Below, in pieces: positions 57,857-64,000 of a stretch of 64,000 bases of DNA (its first letter is position 1; each line of letters opens with the position of its first letter). The translations under genes and the position numbers were made by a program. The notes beneath the pieces are model-generated. The model searched no databases and had not been told where the DNA came from. It saw only the letters and a list, made by a program, of their open reading frames with translations. The stretch covers positions 1 through 64,000 of the forward strand of contig JARXAK010000202.1 of the NCBI GenBank assembly GCA_029865885.1. The letters are read 5' to 3'. This stretch comes from Rhizobium sp. (GTDB lineage Bacteria > Pseudomonadota > Alphaproteobacteria > Rhizobiales > Rhizobiaceae).

Positions 57857-58618
57857 TCACCGCATGTAGATGCCGCCATTGACGTCCCAGCAGGCGCCAT
57901 TGACGAAGTCAGCCGTCGGTCCGGCCAGAAGAGCAACGAGTTCGGCAACGAAAACAGGATCGCCGAGCCTGCCGACCGGGATATTGGCAAGAGCACCTGC
58001 CATCTTCTCCGGAGTGATCACGGAACGGACCATGGGCGTATCCATGGGACCCGGAGCAATCGCATTGCAGGTCACGCCGAAAGGAGCGAGATCGCGGGCA
58101 AACACCTTGGTCAGCGTCAGAATGGCCCCCTTGGAGGCTGCGTAGTGGGCGCCGGTTGCCGTGCCGCCATTCTGCCCCGCGAGCGACGCGAGATTGACGA
58201 TGCGGCCGAAACCGCGCTGCTTGAAATGTCGGCCAAAGATCTGGCTGCCCGCGAAGGTGCCGCCGGCATTGGTGGCGAGCACCGCGTTGAAATCGGCGGG
58301 ATCGATCTCGAGCAGTGGCTTGACCGCCGTTCGAGCGGCATTGTTGACCAGCACTTCGACAGAACCCCAGCGCTCGACACAGCGATCAAGGACCGCCTGG
58401 AAGTCCTCTGGCTTCGAGACGTCGAGCGTCGCGGTCACCGCTGTTTCGCCGGCGAGGTCGAGTTCGGAGGCGAGGTCTGCCCCCGCCTCCGCATCCATGT
58501 CGGTGATGACAACACGAAAGCCAGCCCGATGGAGCGCGCGGGCAATGTCGGCACCAACGCCACGGGCAGCACCCGTGACGACCGCCGTCTGGATTTTTTC
58601 AGGAAGAGGTGCTGCCAT
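57857..58618 (-). CDS. iacE: SDR family oxidoreductase, IacE-like
   Basis: AVVTGAARGVGADIARALHRAGF, 'GAHYAASKGAILTLTKVFARDLAPFGVTCNAIAPG'. Confidence 0.85.
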   Translation of the reverse strand: MAAPLPEKIQTAVVTGAARGVGADIARALHRAGFRVVITDMDAEAGADLASELDLAGETAVTATLDVSKPEDFQAVLDRCVERWGSVEVLVNNAARTAVKPLLEIDPADFNAVLATNAGGTFAGSQIFGRHFKQRGFGRIVNLASLAGQNGGTATGAHYAASKGAILTLTKVFARDLAPFGVTCNAIAPGPMDTPMVRSVITPEKMAGALANIPVGRLGDPVFVAELVALLAGPTADFVNGACWDVNGGIYMR

Positions 58619-59112
58619 CAGAACAAATAGCTGAACGAGTTCAGCATCCCATCCGAGTTGAGGAGACGCACCACCTTGCTGCGGATCTTGAAGCCCTCTT
58701 CCGAAGCGACCAGCACATGGCGGACATTGGCGGCCCAGATGCGCTGACGGCCGAACTTGTCCTCGACCACCTGCTCGGCGCTCGAGACCGTCACCGTGTC
58801 GCCCTCGACGCTATCGATGACGAAACGCGATACCGTGCGCACCGTACGCGCCGGCGGGGCCGACGAGATCGAGAAGCCCTGATGGAACCGTTGGATGCGG
58901 TCTCGCCGCATCCGGTCGTTGTCATGGCAAAGGTTCAACTGATTGTCGAAATCCTCGCCCTCTCCGATCGGCAGCGTGTAGAAGCCTTCCGGGATCCAGA
59001 GCGCGAGCCAGGAATCATAATCCTTGCCATCGAGCAGCGCCGCCTCGGCCCAGAGGAAGGCGCTGACCTTTTGCAGGAGCGCCAGATCCGTGGTTTTGAC
59101 CATCATGTTCAT
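58618..59112 (-). CDS. iacD: Aromatic-ring-hydroxylating dioxygenase small (beta) subunit, IacD-like
   Basis: 'FLWAEAALLDGKDYDSWLALWIPEGFYTLPIGEG...' beta-subunit fold; overlaps alpha-subunit stop. Confidence 0.87.
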   Translation of the reverse strand: MNMMVKTTDLALLQKVSAFLWAEAALLDGKDYDSWLALWIPEGFYTLPIGEGEDFDNQLNLCHDNDRMRRDRIQRFHQGFSISSAPPARTVRTVSRFVIDSVEGDTVTVSSAEQVVEDKFGRQRIWAANVRHVLVASEEGFKIRSKVVRLLNSDGMLNSFSYLF

Positions 59113-60383
59113 ACCGACATCATCCTCTTCCACATCTGATAGGCGGCACGCATGCCGGTCTCAGCGCTGATATGACCGCGCGGACCGAGATCGCCGGGTT
59201 GCTCGTCGACCAGGCCGCGGTTGACGAGGATGGGCAGGTCCTCGCCGCCCTTCGTGCCGCGCTGGACGCGTTCCCAGACCTCGGCATCGTCAGGCGATCC
59301 GAAACCCATGGGCCCCTGGAAATGCTCGTGCAGCCGGAGCCTGACGCGGTTGGCCGCAGCCGGTCCGCCATCCATGCCGATCGCGATGTGGCGAATGTCG
59401 GTGCGTTCCACGTTGACGGGTGTCAGGACGCGGAAGAAGGCGAGCGAGAAGGAGACGTTGGGGAAGAGATTGAGATTGAAGCCTGCGCCACCGACGGCAC
59501 GCACGATCTTCAAGACCTGCTCTTCGGGATAGCCATACTCGCGCAGTTCATCCACCAGCGGCATGAACCGTTCCTCGATCGGATCGTCGAGATGTTCGTC
59601 GAGATCGATGCGCTCGGGGATCATCACCATGACGGAATGGCCATTGCCGAGATCCTCGACATAACCCTTGCCCGTGTCGAGGAACTTGAAGGCTTCTTCA
59701 GCGTCGCCATCGAGCGACTGCATGAAGCTCTTGTGTACGACCGGGAAATGATAGGCATCGGTCGTGTTTTCGAGCTGGATCTTCCAGTTCATCGGCACCG
59801 TGAACTGGTGTTCTCCGAGAACCTTGACCGGAAAACCACCGCCCTGCTTCATGAACAGATCGATGTAGCGACACACGCCCGGGCCGAGGAAGTCGACCAG
59901 CGGCTCGATCTCGTCATTGAAGGTGGCAAAGATCATGCCGGCATAGCTTTCGGTGCGCAGCGTCTTCAGGCCATGCGCGCCCTTGTCGAAATCCTCGCCA
60001 TACTGTTCGGGATAAGGCAGGCCGCGAAGCGACCCGTCCAGGCCGTAGCCCCAGCCGTGATAGGGGCACTGGAAGGAAGAGGTCTTGCCCTTCTTGACCT
60101 CACAGACGGTTGCGGCACGGTGACGGCACCTGTTGACCAGGACATTGACCTCGCCTTTGCGGTCACGCACCACGATGACGGGCTCGAGCCCGACATTCGA
60201 CAGCTTGAACGACCCCTTGTCGGCGAGTTCGCTGTCATGCGCGACCCAGACCCAGGTGCGCTTGAAGATGCGCTCCATTTCGTCCTTGAACAGGTCGGCG
60301 TCCTCATACATCGCGGTCGCGACCTTCGCCTCCGAAGAGTAAAGCGCGTCGAGATCGCTGAATTTCTCTGCTGCGTCCAACAT
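59109..60383 (-). CDS. iacC: Rieske aromatic-ring-hydroxylating dioxygenase alpha subunit, IacC-like
   Basis: Rieske CRHR...CPYHGWGYGLDG; mononuclear Fe motif 'NTTDAYHFPVVH'. Confidence 0.9.
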   Translation of the reverse strand: MLDAAEKFSDLDALYSSEAKVATAMYEDADLFKDEMERIFKRTWVWVAHDSELADKGSFKLSNVGLEPVIVVRDRKGEVNVLVNRCRHRAATVCEVKKGKTSSFQCPYHGWGYGLDGSLRGLPYPEQYGEDFDKGAHGLKTLRTESYAGMIFATFNDEIEPLVDFLGPGVCRYIDLFMKQGGGFPVKVLGEHQFTVPMNWKIQLENTTDAYHFPVVHKSFMQSLDGDAEEAFKFLDTGKGYVEDLGNGHSVMVMIPERIDLDEHLDDPIEERFMPLVDELREYGYPEEQVLKIVRAVGGAGFNLNLFPNVSFSLAFFRVLTPVNVERTDIRHIAIGMDGGPAAANRVRLRLHEHFQGPMGFGSPDDAEVWERVQRGTKGGEDLPILVNRGLVDEQPGDLGPRGHISAETGMRAAYQMWKRMMSV

Positions 60384-60401
60384 GACAGCTCCTGTCCGTT
60401 C

Positions 60402-60764
60402 TCAGAGTTCGGGGATGGTGAGTGCGCGGCCCATACGGGCCTCGACACGCATGTATTTCCAGAGCCGATGATCCTCGTCATCGACCACGATCGTGCGCAG
60501 AAGGTTGCAGGCCGCGATCACCGACTGCCGGTCGGGAAAATCGCAGAGCATGTACCAGGTCCAGGGAAAGGCCGGCGACGTGCCGACCTGGGTCTGGTCG
60601 TCATCGAGTGTGCCAAGCACGGTGACGCCTTCCAGTTTGGCGACCCCGGACATGAAGGCCTGGGTGGCCTTCCAGACGCCGCCGATCTGGCTGAACGGCA
60701 GATCGAAGAAGGCGGGCTGGACGGCAAGGCACAGGAGGGTACGGATGGGTGTCGGTTCAGACAT
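60402..60764 (-). CDS. iacB: IacB-like small protein of unknown function
   Basis: 120-aa protein at the expected position between iacA and iacC. Confidence 0.75.
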   Translation of the reverse strand: MSEPTPIRTLLCLAVQPAFFDLPFSQIGGVWKATQAFMSGVAKLEGVTVLGTLDDDQTQVGTSPAFPWTWYMLCDFPDRQSVIAACNLLRTIVVDDEDHRLWKYMRVEARMGRALTIPEL

Positions 60765-60791
60765 CGGATGATCCTTTGCAATCTCTCAAAA

Positions 60792-61931
60792 TCACGGGTA
60801 GCCGGGAGGTGTCTGCTGTTCGAAGAGGGCGGCACCGGCAGCCTGCCAGCTGCCGGCATTGATGAAGGCGTGCTGGGCGACACAGGCCGCGTCGACCATG
60901 GCGCGACCGAGCGGATGGCCTGATGTCATGGCGTCAGACCCGCCGAGCACGAAAGCGATACGGGCGGCTTCGGCGCCGTCTTGCGCTGCCTTCGAGGCCG
61001 TATGGCGCAGTCGGATATGGGTCTGCCGGTCGATCTCGCCCTGCGTTTCCATCTGCCGCCAGCCGGTTTCGATGGCGTCGTAAAAGGCGGATCGCGCCCC
61101 GGCGAGCAGGCCCTCGGCACGGGCAAAATCAATCTGCACATAGGCGCGGGCTGCAGGGCTTGGCGCGCCCGTAATCGAGGTACGAGCAAGCGCATCGCTG
61201 CGGACCCAATCGAGTGCAGCACGTGCCGCACCGAGCCCCACCACCGCCAGAACCTGTGCGGCAAGCGCCATGGCCGGATAGCGGAAGATAAGGTCGTCCA
61301 TCTGCGGCTTGCCGCCGCGAATGAAGGTCCAGTCCTCAGGCACGAGCACGCCGTCAGCCACGATGTCATGGCTTCCGGTGGCTCTGAGACCGATCGTGTT
61401 CCAGGTTTCGTCGACCGTCACCTTGTCCCGCGGCATGATCGCGGTGCGCGGAAGAGGGCTTGCCTCCCCTTCGACCTTGATGCCGGCTCCGACGATGGAG
61501 GCGCCCATGACGCCTGAGCCCCAGGGCCAGCGCCCGCTGACCTCGAAACTGTCCCCGACGCGCCGCGCCGGCTGCGGGGGAAACATGGCGCCGGCAAAGA
61601 CCGTGTTCGGATCCGCGCCATAGATCTTGGCATAGGTCTGAGGCGGCAGCGCCGCCAGATAGGTGGCCGAAACACCGAAGCTTGCAACCCAGCCGGCAGA
61701 GGCATCTGCCGTGGCAATTTCCTCGATCAGCCGGCAGAAGGCCTGAGGGGTCAGACCGTCGCCACCGAAACGCTGTGGCACGAAGGCACGGTAGACACCC
61801 ACATCCTGAAACCGGCGCACGATATCGATAGGGATATGGCGCAGATCCTGGAAATCCTGTCGCCTGAGCTTGATCTCGGCCTTCAGCGCCTCCAGCGCGC
61901 TGGCTGGCGCAATGCTTCTATGGGAATTCAT
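60792..61931 (-). CDS. iacA: Acyl-CoA-dehydrogenase-like flavin monooxygenase, IacA-like
   Basis: 'TPQAFCRLIEEIATADASAGWVASFGVSATYLAALP', 'ETWNTIGLRATGSHDIVADGVLVPEDW', 'DAMTSGHPLGRAMVDA'. Confidence 0.87.
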   Translation of the reverse strand: MNSHRSIAPASALEALKAEIKLRRQDFQDLRHIPIDIVRRFQDVGVYRAFVPQRFGGDGLTPQAFCRLIEEIATADASAGWVASFGVSATYLAALPPQTYAKIYGADPNTVFAGAMFPPQPARRVGDSFEVSGRWPWGSGVMGASIVGAGIKVEGEASPLPRTAIMPRDKVTVDETWNTIGLRATGSHDIVADGVLVPEDWTFIRGGKPQMDDLIFRYPAMALAAQVLAVVGLGAARAALDWVRSDALARTSITGAPSPAARAYVQIDFARAEGLLAGARSAFYDAIETGWRQMETQGEIDRQTHIRLRHTASKAAQDGAEAARIAFVLGGSDAMTSGHPLGRAMVDAACVAQHAFINAGSWQAAGAALFEQQTPPGYP

Positions 61932-63109
61932 GCTTCTCCCCTCAAGTCTGAGAACATCGGGTGGTGATCGCAAAGAAAGCGGGCAACGGCACAGAGGCGT
62001 GCATCCGCACCCTTGCGGGCTATGAGCTGGATGCCGGACGGCAGGCCGGTCGACGTGGCGACCGGCAAGACGATGGCAGGGTGACCGGACAGATTGAATG
62101 GCCGCAGATAGCGGGTCAGCGGCAGAACTTTCGCAGGGTCATGGGCCTCGGTGAGGCGCGGGGGCGCCTGCGGCAGGGCTGGCGTCACGATCACGTCGAC
62201 GTCAGAAAGACACTGATCGACGGCCTGCGTGAATGCATCGCGAATGTCTTCGGCGGCCTCGAGCATGGCATCACTGATGGCCCTGGCGCCCTCAAGCCGC
62301 TTCCGGATATCGGCCCCGAAGGGCGCCCCCGCATCCAGATGGGCGCGATTTGCGTCGAGCGTTTCACGAGCGATGATCTCCATGCCGGCGCGAAAGGCCG
62401 CATCCACGGCTGGCAGGCGAACCTGACGCGTGACCATCCCGGCCTGGGAGATGGCCAGATGGGCCTCGATCATTTCAGGATCATCGGCGTCGTCGGTGAC
62501 ATGCCACGCAACGCGCGGTGCGCTGGTCAGCGTGTCCGTCCGGTAGCCTGGCACCATGATCTCCATGGCGCGGTCGATCATATCCATACTGCGTGCAAGG
62601 GGGCCGATGCAGTCGAGCGAGCTCAGCGCGGGCAGCGCTCCGCGACGATCAACGAGACCGAAGGTCGGCTTGAGCCCGATGATGCCACAGCAGATCGCCG
62701 GCTGGCGGATCGAACCGCCGGTATCCGTTCCGACGGCGAAATCGACGCAACCCGCAGCAACGGCAACCGCCGACCCGGACGACGAGCCGCCGGGAATGCG
62801 ACCGGGCCAACGCGGATTGACAGGCGTACCCTGAAACTCGTTCACGCCAGTCATGCCATAGGCGATCTCGTGCAGGCGGGTCTTGCCGACGATGCGACAT
62901 CCCGCGTCGAGCAACCGATCAACAACGGCGGAATTGCTTTGGGCCGGAGTGGCGTCCGCATAGGCGGCAGATCCGCAGCCCGTCCGATGGCCCGCCACGT
63001 CGAGGCAATCCTTGATCGCCACGGTCGGACCGCCATCAGCGCCGAGTGCCAGCATGCTGGCAAAAGCCGTTTCGGCAGCACTGCCGTATCGTCCGTTCCA
63101 GTTGACCAT
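61928..63109 (-). CDS. iacH: Amidase signature family protein, IacH-like
   Basis: 'PTVAIKDCLDVAGHRTGCGS', 'GRIPGGSSSGSAVAVAAGCVDFAVGTDTGGSIRQPAICCGIIGLKPTFGLV'. Confidence 0.85.
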   Translation of the reverse strand: MVNWNGRYGSAAETAFASMLALGADGGPTVAIKDCLDVAGHRTGCGSAAYADATPAQSNSAVVDRLLDAGCRIVGKTRLHEIAYGMTGVNEFQGTPVNPRWPGRIPGGSSSGSAVAVAAGCVDFAVGTDTGGSIRQPAICCGIIGLKPTFGLVDRRGALPALSSLDCIGPLARSMDMIDRAMEIMVPGYRTDTLTSAPRVAWHVTDDADDPEMIEAHLAISQAGMVTRQVRLPAVDAAFRAGMEIIARETLDANRAHLDAGAPFGADIRKRLEGARAISDAMLEAAEDIRDAFTQAVDQCLSDVDVIVTPALPQAPPRLTEAHDPAKVLPLTRYLRPFNLSGHPAIVLPVATSTGLPSGIQLIARKGADARLCAVARFLCDHHPMFSDLRGEA

Positions 63110-63123
63110 TATCACGTTCCTTT

Positions 63124-63140
63124 TTACGTGAAAATTACTG
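63124..63140. promoter_or_regulatory. Repeated motif A, copy 1 (TTACGTGAAAATTACTG)
   Basis: 16/17 identical to 63414-63430; lies downstream of a TTGACA -35-like hexamer (63154-63159, minus strand) for iacH. Confidence 0.55.
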
Positions 63141-63197
63141 TATATGGCCGTCCTGTCAATCCGCATTCTTCCGGATGCGACATTTTTTTGTTTAATA

Positions 63198-63209
63198 TCA
63201 ATAGCTTGA
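63198..63209. promoter_or_regulatory. Repeated motif B, copy 1 (TCAATAGCTTGA)
   Basis: Identical 12-mer at 63378-63389; arms TCAA-N4-TTGA. Confidence 0.45.
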
Positions 63210-63377
63210 TTGACTTCCCAAAGCTCCGCCACCGGCTTAAAGCCGCCAAACTCTCCGGATGGGGATCTGTGTGCGCCACCGATACGGCGGGCCAGGTGCT
63301 CTTTCTACCACGGAGAGGGCGAAATCAGTGTTGCGGCAATTGCAAATCTGTTTTCCGAAAGGGCTAGTGAAGAAAAT

Positions 63378-63389
63378 TCAATAGCTTGA
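63378..63389. promoter_or_regulatory. Repeated motif B, copy 2 (TCAATAGCTTGA)
   Basis: Identical to 63198-63209. Confidence 0.45.
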
Positions 63390-63413
63390 GGGCAATCGCC
63401 ATTAGATTAAATA

Positions 63414-63459
63414 TTACGTGAATATTACTGCTTGACGCGAAAACCGACCCCGATACGAT
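63414..63459 (+). promoter_or_regulatory. Motif A copy 2 (TTACGTGAATATTACTG, 63414-63430) abutting a sigma70-like promoter TTGACG-N16-TACGAT for iacI
   Basis: Motif ends 1 nt before the -35-like hexamer at 63432; -10-like at 63454. Confidence 0.45.
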
Positions 63460-63554
63460 CCGCACCGCGCGGGCGAAGAGAACAATGCCTTCGTCACCTG
63501 GTGACCGCACTTCGCCCTCCCGGAGAAGGCTCACCGCTTGTTAAGGGAAGTATC

Positions 63555-64000
63555 ATGACCGCACAGACCGACATCGCAGCCTTGCTGCGCCGCATCGAGG
63601 TTCTCGAAGCCGAAGCCGATATACGCCGCATCCAGGCGCGCTACATGTTCCTGTGCGATACGCCCAATCCGGAATTCGGCGTGGCAGACGACATGGAGCG
63701 CATCGACCGCATCATGCAGCTCTACACGGAAGATGCCGTCTGGGAAGGCGTCGGCGAATACTACGACAACCAGTTCGGCCGCGCCGTGGGCGCAGCCGCA
63801 ATCCGCAAGCATTTCGAAGGCTTCTGGGGCGGCAAGACGGACCCGGCGCTGATCCTCAATTGTCATTACCTGACCTCGGAGCAGATCCACGTGCATGAGG
63901 GTGGCACCACGGCAGACGGCCAGTGGGTCCACATGCAGCCCTGGCTCTTCTCCGATGGCAAGGCGCTGCTGCGCTCCTCGCGGCTCAACAACACATTCCG
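63555..64000 (+). CDS. iacI: SnoaL-like (NTF2 fold) protein, IacI-like, 3' end beyond window
   Basis: MTAQTDIAALLRRIEVLEAEADIRRIQARYMFLCDTPNPEFGVADDMERIDRIMQLYTEDAVWEGVGEYYDNQFGRAVGAAAIRKHFEGFW...; divergent from iacH; runs off the window. Confidence 0.8.
   Translation, partial: MTAQTDIAALLRRIEVLEAEADIRRIQARYMFLCDTPNPEFGVADDMERIDRIMQLYTEDAVWEGVGEYYDNQFGRAVGAAAIRKHFEGFWGGKTDPALILNCHYLTSEQIHVHEGGTTADGQWVHMQPWLFSDGKALLRSSRLNNTF

Noticed and set aside
59172-60923. 583-aa plus-strand ORF opposite iacC/iacB
   Set aside because: Shadow of the Rieske alpha-subunit gene, which carries CxH...CxxH motifs on the minus strand.
1-64000. tRNA, rRNA, transposase, integrase or phage genes
   Set aside because: Read for on both strands; none found that I could support by eye. 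tRNAscan-SE/Infernal would be needed to exclude small RNAs.

Overview
The window is GC-rich alphaproteobacterial DNA, probably Rhizobiaceae (inferred from gene content and intergenic repeats). It is almost entirely accessory catabolic, transport and surface-modification gene content. I saw no rRNA, tRNA, CRISPR array, phage or transposase. From left to right: (1) a sugar-acid catabolic locus with an FAH-family enzyme, FCD-type GntR regulator, DenD-like epimerase/dehydrogenase, 3-hydroxyisobutyrate-dehydrogenase-like reductase, IlvD/Edd dehydratase and a TctABC transporter; (2) an MHS/ProP-type MFS transporter with an unusual soluble insertion; (3) a glycan-utilisation locus with GH105, an 836-aa protein of unknown family, a HAD phosphatase fused to a Vps62-like domain, an Opp-type ABC importer, LacI, a CehA/PHP metallohydrolase, GH38 and GH28; (4) a likely N-heterocycle/amide catabolic module with creatininase family, LysR, NMT1-type ABC importer, cytosine-deaminase-like amidohydrolase, FAD oxidase, flavodoxin-fold reductase and RidA, carrying a shared 34-bp operator-like motif at two promoters; (5) a CUT1 ABC importer with GH2 and LacI; (6) a compact five-gene operon of DltC-like carrier, MBOAT-like membrane protein, DltA-like adenylation enzyme, PIG-L deacetylase and CelD/BcsL-type GNAT, divergent from a diguanylate cyclase, which is the best candidate for an undescribed aminoacylation system acting on a surface glycan or lipid; (7) an apparently complete iac (indole-3-acetic acid degradation) cluster, iacR-GFEDCBAH plus divergent iacI, with repeated operator-like motifs. 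All family calls come from reading motifs in the supplied translations. No database search was run.
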